DNA from: Nocardiopsis flavescens
GTDB lineage: Bacteria > Actinomycetota > Actinomycetes > Streptosporangiales > Streptosporangiaceae
Length of the DNA: 64,000 nucleotides
NCBI RefSeq assembly: GCF_900141985.1
Contig: NZ_FQZK01000005.1
Coordinates: 1 to 64,000 of the forward strand
Direction of reading: 5' to 3'
Shown here: in pieces, positions 6,304-14,631 of the stretch
Numbering within the stretch: position 1 is the stretch's first letter
Layout: each line of letters starts with the position of its first letter
Made by a program: the position numbers and the translations under genes
Notes under the pieces: model-generated
Told to the model about the DNA's origin: nothing
The model's database searches: none
What the model saw: only the letters and a program-made list of their open reading frames with translations

Positions 6304-7631
6304 TGACGCAGCGGCAGACGGAGGGGCCGCCCCCGCGGCGGCCGATGGGACCCGAGGGGGGAGCGCTGAGCGACCAGCGCCGGGGAGGTCCGCTCTGGCG
6401 GACCCCCCGCCCGGTGCGCGCGCTCCTGGTGTCGGCGGTGGGGGCCCTCTCCCTGGCCTCCCTGGTGTGGACCTCGGCCACCGGGTTCGTCGAGCCCTCT
6501 GTGGCGCTGAGCTTCTGCCTGGTCATCGCCGTCGGCGAACTGGTGCGGATCACGCTGCCCGGGCACCGGGAGGTCGCGCCGATCGCCTCGGCAGGGGCGG
6601 TCGGCTACGCCTTCCTGCTCGGCCTGGGGGAGGGGCCCGCGTCCCACTCGCCCTGGCAGGTGCTGGCGGTCGTCGCCTGCGGTGTGGCGGTGGGCGAGCT
6701 GCCGCACATCGCGGTGGGCCGCGCCCCGCGGGTGGAGGACGTGGCCCGCCGGGTCCTCTCCGCCGGGCTGCTGGCCGTGGGCTTTCGGCCCATCGCCGAC
6801 CAGCTCCAGCTGTCGGGTCCCTCGGTGACGGCGACCCTGCTCATGTTCACGCTGGTGCTGACGGTGTGGACCGTGGACGCCCTGCTGGCTGCGGTGCTGC
6901 GGGCCGAGCGGCTGCGCACCCGGCTGCGGGTGGCCGCCCGCGACGAGATGCGCGCCCAGTTCGCCTCCGGTATGGCCATCGGCTCCAGCGGCGTGCTCAT
7001 CGCGCTGGCCTGCACCGTCACCGGCCTGGCCGGACTGCTGGTGTTCAGCGCCCCGCTGCTGGTCGCTCAGGTGGCCTTTCGCAGGCACGCCGAGGTGCGC
7101 CGCACCTACCTGGAGACCGTGCGCGCGCTGTCGAGGGTCACCGAGGTCGGCGGATACGTCGAGAACGGGCACTCGCGCCGGGTCAGCCACCTGTCCCACC
7201 TGGTCGCCTGCGAGCTGGGCCTGGCCGAGGCCGACCTGCTGGAGCTGGAGTACGCGGCGCTCATGCACGACATCGGGCAGCTGTCCCTGCGCGAGCCCAT
7301 CGCGGGCGGGGCGACCGTGCTGGCCTCGCCCCGCGAGCAGCGGCGCATCGCCGAACTGGGCGCGGGGATCATCCGGGAGACCGGGGTGCTGGACTCCGTC
7401 GCCGAGACGGTGCGCCGCCAGTGCGAGCCGGTCGACGGCGACGGGGACGAGGGCGTGCCGCCGCTGGGCAGCCGGATCATCAAGGTGGCGAACGCCTTCG
7501 ACGACCTGGTCGGCGAGAACGGCGACGCCGAGCGCCGGGAGGCCGTGCTGGAGCGGCTGCGGATGGACGCGGGCACCGAGTACGACCCCCGGGTGGTGGA
7601 GGCCCTGGCCACGGTCCTGGACCGCGGGTAG
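6303..7631 (+). CDS. Membrane protein with degenerate HD-GYP-type domain
   Basis: A 442-residue paralogue of the preceding protein with the same plan: about seven N-terminal membrane segments, then an HD domain. The first His (ENGHSRRVSHLSH) and the LMHDIGQLS motif survive, but the later metal-binding histidines and GYP are lost: the place of HHERLDGRGYP is taken by RRQCEPVDGDGDEG. It therefore probably lacks cyclic-dinucleotide hydrolysis and may regulate or partner the intact paralogue. The ATG shares its A with the upstream TGA, so translation is coupled. The short N-terminal cytosolic stretch is Pro/Gly-rich. Confidence 0.82.
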   Translation: MTQRQTEGPPPRRPMGPEGGALSDQRRGGPLWRTPRPVRALLVSAVGALSLASLVWTSATGFVEPSVALSFCLVIAVGELVRITLPGHREVAPIASAGAVGYAFLLGLGEGPASHSPWQVLAVVACGVAVGELPHIAVGRAPRVEDVARRVLSAGLLAVGFRPIADQLQLSGPSVTATLLMFTLVLTVWTVDALLAAVLRAERLRTRLRVAARDEMRAQFASGMAIGSSGVLIALACTVTGLAGLLVFSAPLLVAQVAFRRHAEVRRTYLETVRALSRVTEVGGYVENGHSRRVSHLSHLVACELGLAEADLLELEYAALMHDIGQLSLREPIAGGATVLASPREQRRIAELGAGIIRETGVLDSVAETVRRQCEPVDGDGDEGVPPLGSRIIKVANAFDDLVGENGDAERREAVLERLRMDAGTEYDPRVVEALATVLDRG

Positions 7632-7636
7632 CCGGC

Positions 7637-7666
7637 GCGGGGCCCGGGCGCGGTCCCGGGCCCCGC
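7637..7666 (+). terminator. Hairpin terminator after the HD-GYP operon
   Basis: GCGGGGCCCGGG and CCCGGGCCCCGC form a perfect 12-bp stem with a six-base loop, six bases after the stop codon. There is no T-run, as is common in this genome. Confidence 0.6.
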
Positions 7667-7686
7667 GGGGCGCTCCGGCCCTCGGC

Positions 7687-7712
7687 GGGGTGCCGGGGCG
7701 GTCCGGCACCCC
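7687..7712 (-). terminator. Hairpin terminator downstream of dasR
   Basis: GGGGTGCCGG and CCGGCACCCC form a perfect 10-bp stem with a six-base loop, 24 bases past the dasR stop on the minus strand. Confidence 0.5.
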
Positions 7713-7736
7713 CGGCCGTACGGGGCTCCGGGGGCC

Positions 7737-8477
7737 TCAGTCGGTCGGGGGGCGCAGCCTGGTGACGAACTTGTAGCGGTCGCCGCGGTACAGCGAGCGC
7801 ACCCACTCCACGGGGTGCCCGTCCCGGTCGAAGCTGTGCTGGCAGTGCAGGACCAGCGGCAGGCCCACGTCCACGCCGAGCAGCCGCGCCTCGTTCGGGG
7901 TCGCCAGGACGGTCTCGATGGACGCCTCCGCCTCCGCCAGCGAGACGTCGTAGGCGCTCGCCAGCGCTTCGTACAGCGAGGCGTAGCGGTCCAGCTGGCG
8001 GCGCAGGCCGGGGAAGCGCCGGGCGGCCAGGTGCGCGGTCTCCACGGCCATCGGCTCCCCGTTGGCCAGCCGGAGCCGCTCGATGCGCAGCACCCGCCCG
8101 CCGGAGCGGATCGCCAGCAGCTCGGCGAGCTGGTCGTCGGCGTTGATGTAGCTCACGTCGAGGATGCGGGTGGCCGGGTGCAGGCCGTGCGAGCGCATCT
8201 CCTGGGTGTAGCTGGTGAGCTGGAGCACCTGGGCGACCTTGGGCTTGGCCACGAACGTGCCCTTGCCCTGGATGCGCAGCAGCCGGCCCTCGACGACCAT
8301 CTCGGTGAGCGCCTGCCGCACCGTGGTCCGGGAGGTGCCGAACTGGGTGGCCAGGGCCCGCTCCGGCGGCACCGGGTTGCCCGCCGGCATCGCCTCGATC
8401 AGCTCCAGGAGCTGCTTCTTCACCTGGTAGTACTTCGGCACCCGGGGGTTGCCGTCCAGTGTCCCCTGCCCGGTCAT
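7737..8477 (-). CDS. dasR: GntR/HutC-family regulator DasR
   Basis: A 246-residue regulator. The N-terminal winged helix is seen as [36 protein letters not shown] and [18 protein letters not shown]; the UTRA effector domain carries [15 protein letters not shown] and [20 protein letters not shown], and the end is [19 protein letters not shown]. These closely match Streptomyces DasR, the GlcNAc-responsive repressor of chitin and amino-sugar metabolism and of antibiotic control. The usual dasABC sugar transporter genes are not beside it here. A dre-like operator lies 33 bp upstream of its start. Confidence 0.9.
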   Translation of the reverse strand: MTGQGTLDGNPRVPKYYQVKKQLLELIEAMPAGNPVPPERALATQFGTSRTTVRQALTEMVVEGRLLRIQGKGTFVAKPKVAQVLQLTSYTQEMRSHGLHPATRILDVSYINADDQLAELLAIRSGGRVLRIERLRLANGEPMAVETAHLAARRFPGLRRQLDRYASLYEALASAYDVSLAEAEASIETVLATPNEARLLGVDVGLPLVLHCQHSFDRDGHPVEWVRSLYRGDRYKFVTRLRPPTD

Positions 8478-8509
8478 CAGTCTCCTCCGCGTTCGGCCGC
8501 GCCCGGGGA

Positions 8510-8525
8510 ATTGGTGTGGACCACT
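8510..8525 (-). promoter_or_regulatory. DasR-responsive element (dre) between dasR and the kinase gene
   Basis: Read on the minus strand AGTGGTCCACACCAAT agrees at 13 of 16 positions with the dre consensus A(G/C)TGGTCTAGACCA(G/C)T. It lies in the 99-bp region between the divergent starts of dasR and the histidine kinase, consistent with autoregulation and possible DasR control of the kinase. Confidence 0.7.
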
Positions 8526-8576
8526 GGTCGAGCGCGTACCTCTTGAGTATGCACGCCTTCATGGGATGATTTGTGA

Positions 8577-10127
8577 GTGCCTCACCTCAGTGATCTCATC
8601 AGGCGTCACACGTCTCTCAAGCAGGCGGATCTGGAGTGGATCCACTCCCTGGTATCCGACTGGCAGCTGCTGGCCGACCTCTCCTTCGCGGACCTGGTGC
8701 TGTGGGTGCGGCTGCGCGAGGACGACGGATGGGTGGCGGTCGCGCAGATGCGCCCCACCACCGGCCCCACCGCGTTCCAGGACGACCTGGTCGAGACCCT
8801 TCTCAACGACGATATGACGGACCTCACATCCCGTACCGCCCCGCGCGTGGTGGGCCGCAGGGCGCTCATCGACCGCGCCTGGCGGGAGGGGCGCATCTGC
8901 CGGGACGGGGACCCCGACTGGTCGGGCGGCGTCCCGGTGCGCGAGGAGACCATCCCGGTCCGCAGGGAGGGCAACCTCATCGCGGTCATCCAGCGCAGCA
9001 CCAACCTCAGCTCGGCGCGCACCCCCAGCCGCCTGGAGCTGACCTACCTCCAGAGCGCAGGCGACCTGGCGCAGATGATCGCCGAGGGCGTGTTCCCCTT
9101 CATCGACCAGGGGCCGCTCATGGTGCGCTCGCCCCGGGTGGGCGACGGGCTGCTGCGCCTGGACCAGAACGGCGAGGTGGTCTACGCCAGCCCCAACGCC
9201 CTGTCCGCCTACCGGCGGCTGGGGCTCGCCGCGGACCTGGTGGGCGCCCGCCTGGACCGCATCACCCTGGAGCTGGCCGCGCCGGGGGAGGCCCGCGACG
9301 AGAACCTCACCTACACGGCGGGCGGCCGGGCGCCCCAGGAGGCCGAGGTGGACGCCCGCGGGGTCACCGTGCAGCTGCGCGCGATCCCGCTCATCATCGA
9401 CGAGGTGCGCATCGGCGCCCTGGTGATGGTCCGCGACGTCACCGACCTGCGCCGCCGCGAGCGCGAGCTGATGACCAAGGACGCGACCATCCGGGAGATC
9501 CACCACCGGGTCAAGAACAACCTCCAGACGGTGGCGGCCCTGCTGCGGCTCCAGGCGCGCCGGCTGGACGTGCCCGAGGCGCGGGCCGCGCTGGACGAGG
9601 CGGTGGGCCGCGTCGGCTCCATCGCGATCGTCCACGAGATGCTGTCGCACACCCCGGACGAGGTGGTGGACTTCGACGACATCGCCGACCGGGTCATCCA
9701 GATGGCGGCCGAGGTGTCCTCCACGTCCTCGGGCAACACGGTGGTGCCGCGCCGGGTGGGCGGGTTCGGCCTGCTCAACGCCCTGGTGGCGACGCCGCTG
9801 TCGATGGTGCTCGCGGAGCTGGTGCAGAACGCGGTGGAGCACGGCCTCGGGCAGGGGCCGGGGTCCATCGAGGTGCGGGTGCGCCGGTTCGAGGGCGGGG
9901 CGGGGTACACGGGGGCGGGAAGCCTGGAGCTGGCCGTCTCCGACGACGGCGGGGGGCTGCCGGAGGACTTCGACCTGGAGGGCACCACGAGCCTGGGGCT
10001 CCAGATCGTGCGGACGCTCATCGTGGGAGAGCTCGGGGGGACCCTGGCGATCAAGCCCAAGGAGAGCGGCGGGACCGAGGTGGCGATCACCCTGCCGTTG
10101 GACAGGGAAGAGGCGTTCCTGCCCTAG
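8577..10127 (+). CDS. pdtaS: Sensor histidine kinase, PdtaS type
   Basis: A 516-residue soluble kinase with an N-terminal GAF-like domain (~1-165), a PAS-like domain (~190-295, ending LVMVRDVTDLRRRERELM), then the phosphoacceptor segment IREIHHRVKNNLQTVAALLR (His near residue 308) and an ATPase domain with LVQNAVEHGLG, SDDGGGLP and TSLGLQIV. The HRVKNNLQ type is that of HisKA_2 kinases such as mycobacterial PdtaS, which phosphorylates the RNA-binding antiterminator PdtaR. No transmembrane segment is present. Its proximity to whiB1 repeats the mycobacterial order (Rv3220c-Rv3219). The response regulator is not in the window. Confidence 0.87.
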   Translation: MPHLSDLIRRHTSLKQADLEWIHSLVSDWQLLADLSFADLVLWVRLREDDGWVAVAQMRPTTGPTAFQDDLVETLLNDDMTDLTSRTAPRVVGRRALIDRAWREGRICRDGDPDWSGGVPVREETIPVRREGNLIAVIQRSTNLSSARTPSRLELTYLQSAGDLAQMIAEGVFPFIDQGPLMVRSPRVGDGLLRLDQNGEVVYASPNALSAYRRLGLAADLVGARLDRITLELAAPGEARDENLTYTAGGRAPQEAEVDARGVTVQLRAIPLIIDEVRIGALVMVRDVTDLRRRERELMTKDATIREIHHRVKNNLQTVAALLRLQARRLDVPEARAALDEAVGRVGSIAIVHEMLSHTPDEVVDFDDIADRVIQMAAEVSSTSSGNTVVPRRVGGFGLLNALVATPLSMVLAELVQNAVEHGLGQGPGSIEVRVRRFEGGAGYTGAGSLELAVSDDGGGLPEDFDLEGTTSLGLQIVRTLIVGELGGTLAIKPKESGGTEVAITLPLDREEAFLP

Positions 10128-10144
10128 CCCGCGTGGTCGGGGGA

Positions 10145-10177
10145 GCGGTCCGCGTCCGTCCTCCCCGCGCGGACCGC
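10145..10177 (+). terminator. Hairpin downstream of the PdtaS-type kinase
   Basis: GCGGTCCGCG and CGCGGACCGC form a perfect 10-bp stem 18 bases past the stop. No T-run. Confidence 0.45.
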
Positions 10178-10685
10178 GGCCGCGGGGCCGGGTGCGCGGA
10201 CGAGGTCCGGCGACCGCGTGGGGCGACGGGGCCGGGGGCGTTCCCCGTGTCCGCCCGCCTGCGCGGCCGGGGCGCGGTGCGGCCCGCGGCCGGGGTGTGC
10301 CGTGGTGGTGTCGGGGGGCCGTGTGCGTGCGGGCCCGGTGTCCCGGTGCCGGGTATGTGCGCGGCCGGGGCGGGCCGTCGGGGGTGCGGCATGGTGGTGT
10401 CGAGTCGGTCCGCTTGGTCCGCGCGCGTGGGCGGGCAGGACCGCGCCGGCGGCACCCTCCCCGGGAAACGCGTCGTGGGTTCGCGTGCGGGCCGGGGGTC
10501 CGGCGTTTCCGCGGACGCGGTGCCCCAGGGCCTCAGCGGCCCTCAGGCGCCCTCGGAGGCCCTGGGGGCGCGGCGCCCTTTGCGAGAGCCGGCTCCCCTT
10601 CCCCCCGGGGCGGGCAGGCGCGTTCCGCGCGGCGTCCGGCCGGCCCCGGCACTCGTTCGCCGGGGGGCGGTGCGGGCGTCCCGGG
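10178..10685. other. Gene-free GC-rich spacer
   Basis: About 500 bp of very GC-rich sequence between the kinase and whiB. Long open frames exist on both strands, but their translations are Arg/Gly/Pro-rich with no domain or plausible ribosome-binding site, so I call no gene. Confidence 0.6.
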
Positions 10686-10943
10686 TCAGCTGCGTACCAT
10701 CGAACGGTGGGGGATGCCGCGCCGCTTCTTGATCAGACGGCGCTCGTCCTCGCTGGTGCCGCCCCACACGCCGCCGTCCTGGCCGCTCTCCAGAGCCCAG
10801 TTCAGACAGGCGGAGCTGACGGGACAGCGCCGGCACACGTCCTTGGCCTCTTCGATCTGCATCAGTGCCGGGCCGAAGTTGCCGATGGGGAAGAAGAGTT
10901 CGGGGTCTTCGTCACGGCAGGCTGCGTCGTGGCGCCAGTCCAT
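10686..10943 (-). CDS. whiB1: WhiB-family iron-sulfur regulator WhiB1/WblE
   Basis: An 85-residue Wbl protein that ligates a nitric-oxide-sensitive [4Fe-4S] cluster and binds the principal sigma factor. The four cysteines are present: DAACRDEDPELFF, then VCRRCPVSSAC; the G(V/I)WGG turn appears as DGGVWGGTSEDERR, followed by a basic tail. The MDWRH start and overall sequence match WhiB1 of Mycobacterium and WblE of Streptomyces, an essential Wbl protein. ATG 10943 is chosen over a GTG three codons upstream because GAGGAG lies eight bases before it. A ~275-bp gene-free region lies upstream. Confidence 0.95.
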   Translation of the reverse strand: MDWRHDAACRDEDPELFFPIGNFGPALMQIEEAKDVCRRCPVSSACLNWALESGQDGGVWGGTSEDERRLIKKRRGIPHRSMVRS

Positions 10944-11218
10944 GCGGTCCACTCCTCATGTCGAGGTCCGGGGGCTTGTGAAGAATTTCACGAACACTGC
11001 GCGGCGGGCGCCCGATGGATGGGTCCCATCGGTGGGTCCGGACTGCGGGTTCACCCCGCGGCCACTCGGGAAGCGCCCGAATTAACTCGCCCGTAACTCG
11101 CGGCGATATCTTGAGCGTGGCAGGCCTGAACCCGGCGTGCAAGAGGCCGCGGGGTCAAAGGTCCCGTAAGGCATGTCGCATGCGTCACAGTGCCGTTGAA
11201 TGGCTACTGCGCCGACAA

Positions 11219-12151
11219 TTAACAGACGATTCGTAATGCCTTCGGTACGGAATGGAAGTTGACCTCTTCCCGCTCACCCAGGTACTCCCCGTCGATTTGG
11301 AACGCCCGGGGATGGGACGACGTGATCCGCAGAGTCTCCTGATCGTGCCAGGTCAGATAGCCGTCACCCTGTGCGGGGAGCCCTTTGGGGAAGAACATCT
11401 GGGAAAGGATCCAGCCGGTGAGCGCGTGTCCCGCCTGGGTCAGCGCGAAAGCGTCCAGCCCCAGCTCGAAACGGGAGGCGGCGGTCGGCTGGAGCGGCAG
11501 CGCACCCGCGTAAGTCCACGGAGTGGTGTTGGTGACGAGAGCGAAATAGACGTCGTTCACCCCGCCGCCGCGGGTCTGCACGGCCAGTGAGGGATCGCGG
11601 ATATCCCCGCCGAAGAACAGCTTGAACGCGACCTCCGCGTACAGCGCGGGGGTCGCCTTGCGCCCGTTCGACCGCTCGTTCTCGACCCGCTGGACCACGT
11701 CGGCGTCCCAGCCGAACCCCGCGCAGAAGGTGAAGTAGCGGTCGTCCCGGTCGCTGGTGATCCGGCCCAGGTTGATCTCGCGCTCGCGGCCCGCGCGCAG
11801 GGCCTCCAGGATGGTCCCGGTGGCCTCCACCGGGTCGCCGGACACGCCCAGGGCGCGGATGAAGACGTTGGCGCTGCCCCCGGGGATCACGGCGTAGCGC
11901 GGCCGCTTCAGCTCCGGCGGCGTGGCCAGCAGGCCGTTGACGACCTCGTTGACGGTGCCGTCGCCGCCCAGGCTCACCACCAGTTCGTATCCGTCGGTGG
12001 CCGCCTTGCGGGACAGCTCGATCGCGTGGTCGCGGTACTCCGTCTCGGCGACGGTGACGTCCAGCTCCGACGCCAGGGCGCCCAGGATCACCTCACGGGT
12101 CCGTGAGGTGGTCGTGGTCGCCTGGGGGTTCACGATGAAAAGGGCGCGCAC
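11219..12151 (-). CDS. Diacylglycerol/lipid kinase family protein
   Basis: A 310-residue DAGK-catalytic-domain enzyme. Motifs: FIVNPQATTTTSRT at the N terminus, the nucleotide-binding SLGGDGTVNEVVNGL, IPGGSANVFIRALG, and the C-terminal ITSSHPRAFQIDGEYLG. The family phosphorylates diacylglycerol, sphingosine-like or other lipids with ATP; the true substrate cannot be told. The GTG at 12151 sits six bases after a TACACT -10 element, so the mRNA is likely leaderless, which decides the start over longer in-frame options. Divergent from a small membrane protein gene. Confidence 0.87.
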   Translation of the reverse strand: MRALFIVNPQATTTTSRTREVILGALASELDVTVAETEYRDHAIELSRKAATDGYELVVSLGGDGTVNEVVNGLLATPPELKRPRYAVIPGGSANVFIRALGVSGDPVEATGTILEALRAGREREINLGRITSDRDDRYFTFCAGFGWDADVVQRVENERSNGRKATPALYAEVAFKLFFGGDIRDPSLAVQTRGGGVNDVYFALVTNTTPWTYAGALPLQPTAASRFELGLDAFALTQAGHALTGWILSQMFFPKGLPAQGDGYLTWHDQETLRITSSHPRAFQIDGEYLGEREEVNFHSVPKALRIVC

Positions 12152-12157
12152 ACGGCC

Positions 12158-12163
12158 AGTGTA
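12158..12163 (-). promoter_or_regulatory. -10 element for leaderless lipid kinase mRNA
   Basis: TACACT on the minus strand, six bases before the GTG start, the spacing expected when transcription begins at the start codon. Confidence 0.55.
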
Positions 12164-12247
12164 GGCCCATGGGACGCGGTCCCGGGGGTACGGGACCGCG
12201 GAGCGCGCCGCCCGGGAGGGCGGTGGGGGGCGCGGGCGGGGCACGGA

Positions 12248-12253
12248 TAGGCT
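12248..12253 (+). promoter_or_regulatory. -10 element for leaderless membrane protein mRNA
   Basis: TAGGCT, six bases before the GTG at 12260. No ribosome-binding site precedes that start, supporting leaderless translation. Confidence 0.5.
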
Positions 12254-12259
12254 CGGGGG

Positions 12260-12664
12260 GTGTCTTCCGAGGTCTCTTCCCGCCCGTTCACCGTCGTCGT
12301 CGCAGCAGCGCTGGAGGCGCTGATCGGGGCGGCCGCCGGTGTCGGCGGGCTCTACAGCATGTTCACCGCGGTCACCGGGCGCACCGGCGAGCTGGACAGC
12401 GCGCTGCCGCTCACCGTCATCGGGCTGGGTGTGGCCGCGCTCCTGCTCTTCGTCGCCCAGGGCCTGTGGCGGCTCAAGGAGTGGGCGCGCACACCGGTCT
12501 TCATCACGCAGCTCTTCCTCGGCGTGGTGGCGTACTACATGTTCACCAGCGGCCAGTACCTGGTCGGCGGCGTGCTGGTGGCCGTGGCGGTGGCCGCCTC
12601 GGCGGCGGTGCTCTCACCTCCGACGACCGCGGCCCTGTTCCCCGGCGAATGGGGAGAGGAGTAA
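12260..12664 (+). CDS. Small four-helix membrane protein
   Basis: A 134-residue protein with four hydrophobic segments at about residues 10-37, 51-68, 80-95 and 99-118, separated by short loops (TGRTGELDS, QGLWRLKEWART). It ends in GEWGEE. No enzymatic motif; function unknown, although actinomycetes encode many such proteins. The start is set by the leaderless promoter arrangement. It converges with the sigF-like gene, 30 bp away. Confidence 0.72.
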   Translation: MSSEVSSRPFTVVVAAALEALIGAAAGVGGLYSMFTAVTGRTGELDSALPLTVIGLGVAALLLFVAQGLWRLKEWARTPVFITQLFLGVVAYYMFTSGQYLVGGVLVAVAVAASAAVLSPPTTAALFPGEWGEE

Positions 12665-12694
12665 GGAGCGGTGGGCCGCGGCCGTCGGCGCGTG

Positions 12695-13498
12695 TCAGTC
12701 GTCGGTGGTCAGAGCCTGTCGCAGCTGGGCCAGGGTGCGCGCCAGCAGGCGCGACACGTGCATCTGCGAGATGCCCAGCTCCTGGGCGATCTGCGACTGG
12801 GTCATGTTCCCGAAGAACCGCAGCAGCAGGATCCGCTTCTCCCGCGGCGGCAGCTGCTCCAGGAGCGGCTTGAGGGACTCGCGGTACTCCACGCCCTCCA
12901 GGGACTCGTCCACGATCCCCAGCGAGTCGGCGACCGCGGGCGCGTCCTCGTCCCCGCTGTCCGGAGCGTCCAGCGACACCGTCGAGTAGGCGTTGGCGGA
13001 CTCCAGGCCCTCCAGCACCTCCTCCTCGGTCATCTGCAGGTGCGCCGCCAGCTCGGCGACCGTCGGCGAGCGCCCCTCGCGCTGCGACAGGTCGCTGACG
13101 GCCTTGGTCAGTGAGAGCTTCAGCTCCTGGAGGCGGCGGGGGACCCGGACGGCCCACCCCTTGTCCCGGAAGTGGCGCTTGATCTCACCGACGATGGTCG
13201 GAGTGGCGTAGGTGGAGAACTCCACCCCGCGCTCCAGGTCGAACCGGTCGATCGACTTGATGAGCCCGATCGTGGCGACCTGCGTGAGGTCGTCCAGCCA
13301 TTCCCCTCTGTTGCGGAACCGGCGGGCCAGGTACTCCACCAGAGGAAGGTGGAGCTCCACCAGCTCGTCGCGGATCCTGCGCCGCTCCTCGGAGTCGGCG
13401 TCGAGTTCGTTGAGGCGTTCGAACAGCGCTCTCGCGCGCGCCCGGTCGGGCACCGCGTGCTCGGTCTTCGCGGTCAGAGCGGGCCCCCTTTCGCTCAC
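12695..13498 (-). CDS. sigF: SigB/SigF-family alternative sigma factor
   Basis: A 267-residue group III sigma factor. Region 2 reads LVEYLARRFRNRGEWLDDLT, IGLIKSIDRFDLERGVEFST, YATPTIVGEIKRHFRDKGWA; region 3 begins VRVPRRLQELKLSLTKAVSD; region 4 ends LGISQMHVSRLLARTLAQLR. This is the SigB/SigF/SigG class used for general stress or sporulation. The GTG start overlaps the stop of the upstream RsbW-like gene by four bases, so anti-sigma and sigma are co-translated. The exact paralogue (B, F, G, H, etc.) cannot be fixed by eye. Confidence 0.88.
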   Translation of the reverse strand: MSERGPALTAKTEHAVPDRARARALFERLNELDADSEERRRIRDELVELHLPLVEYLARRFRNRGEWLDDLTQVATIGLIKSIDRFDLERGVEFSTYATPTIVGEIKRHFRDKGWAVRVPRRLQELKLSLTKAVSDLSQREGRSPTVAELAAHLQMTEEEVLEGLESANAYSTVSLDAPDSGDEDAPAVADSLGIVDESLEGVEYRESLKPLLEQLPPREKRILLLRFFGNMTQSQIAQELGISQMHVSRLLARTLAQLRQALTTDD

Positions 13499-13920
13499 GC
13501 CGGCTCCAAGGTGCCACGGCGTTTGTACAGGACGATGGAGACACGGTCGTCGGGTCCGACCTCGGCGTCGACCTCTCCGGCCAGGGCGGACAGCACCGTC
13601 CAGGCGAAGGTATCGCGCGCGGGCAGTCGGCCGTCGGCGGTGATCACCGAGACGGAGATGCGCATCCCGTCCGCGGCGAGCTCGAACTCGGTGGTCAGCT
13701 CCGTGCCGGGCAGCGCCTGGGAGAGGAGCATCGCGCAGGCCTCGTCGACACCGATCCTCAGGTCCTCGATCTCGTCGAGGGTGAAGTCGAGTCGCGCGGC
13801 CAGTCCCGCCGTCGCCGTGCGTAGGACGGACAGGTATGCGCTGTCCGCGGGCATGTTGACGGTGACAGCGTCGCGTACACCGGTGGCGTCGGCCATGGGC
13901 ACGGCGGTTTCTTCGGTCAC
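13495..13920 (-). CDS. rsbW: RsbW-type anti-sigma factor (histidine-kinase-like ATPase)
   Basis: A 141-residue HATPase_c-fold protein: LDFTLDEIEDLRIGVDEACA contains the N-box region, followed by a short beta-rich C-terminal half (ELAADGMRISVSVITADGR). The normal glycine-rich G boxes are poorly preserved, as in many actinobacterial RsbW proteins. It should bind the sigma factor encoded just downstream, with a partner-switching anti-anti-sigma elsewhere in the genome. GTG 13920 is chosen because AGGAGGGAC precedes it closely; ATG 13896 is an alternative. Confidence 0.8.
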   Translation of the reverse strand: MTEETAVPMADATGVRDAVTVNMPADSAYLSVLRTATAGLAARLDFTLDEIEDLRIGVDEACAMLLSQALPGTELTTEFELAADGMRISVSVITADGRLPARDTFAWTVLSALAGEVDAEVGPDDRVSIVLYKRRGTLEPA

Positions 13921-14044
13921 GTCCCTCCTTCGGGGGGCGAGGTTGCCGCTTGAATGCAATGTATCTCGTTTCACCCTGCCACTGGCGCAGGGACGACGGA
14001 ACGTGTCCGCCCCATCGGGGCGAACGCGAGACGAACGGTCGTGA

Positions 14045-14536
14045 TCAGGGGCCCTGGGAACCCAGGGCGGCAAGCTCCGCGCCGTCCAGGCGGCGTACCG
14101 TCCACTCGCTCAGGGGCTGCGACCCGAGCGCCTCGTAGAAGCGGACGGCCGGCTCGTTCCAGTCCAGCACGGACCACTCCAGGCGGGTGAAGCCCCGCTC
14201 CACGCAGATCCGCGCCAGGGCGCGCAGCAGTTCCACGCCGTGTCCCCGACCGCGGGCGTGCGGGCGCACGTAGAGGTCCTCCAGGTGGATCCCGTGCCTG
14301 CCGGTCCAGGTGGAGTAGGTGAGGAACCACACCGAGAAGCCGACGGCGACGGGCGTCCCGTCCGGCCCTGGGGCCTCGGCGACGTGCGAGAACACCGCGG
14401 GGCCGGGTCCGAAGAGCGCGGCGTGCAGGTCCTGTGCGGTGGCCTGCGCGGACTCCGGCTCCTTCTCGTACTCGGCGAGCTCGCGGATCATCGCGAGGAT
14501 CTCCGGCACGTCGTCCGGCACGGCGGGACGGATCAT
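14045..14536 (-). CDS. GNAT-family N-acetyltransferase
   Basis: A 163-residue GNAT. Motif A, the acetyl-CoA pyrophosphate loop, is seen as LEDLYVRPHARGRGHGVELL; motif B as LEWSVLDWNEPAVRFYEALG. The N terminus IRPAVPDDVPEILAMIRELA and the segment FSVWFLTYSTWTG resemble the SSAT-like (spermidine/thialysine acetyltransferase) branch. That branch acetylates small amines, but the substrate here is not shown by sequence. Monocistronic by appearance; 95 bp separate it from the next minus-strand gene upstream. Confidence 0.85.
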   Translation of the reverse strand: MIRPAVPDDVPEILAMIRELAEYEKEPESAQATAQDLHAALFGPGPAVFSHVAEAPGPDGTPVAVGFSVWFLTYSTWTGRHGIHLEDLYVRPHARGRGHGVELLRALARICVERGFTRLEWSVLDWNEPAVRFYEALGSQPLSEWTVRRLDGAELAALGSQGP

Positions 14537-14631
14537 CGGATCACCTCGGACGGGAAAGGGGACAGGGCCGCTTCCAGCCTACGCGCACCCGGCGGCCCGT
14601 CCGGGGCCGCGGGTGCGGGGGCCGGCGGGCG

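Noticed and set aside
10178-10685. Overlapping open frames between the kinase and whiB genes
   Set aside because: Arg/Gly/Pro-rich translations in several frames at once, typical of random GC-rich sequence.
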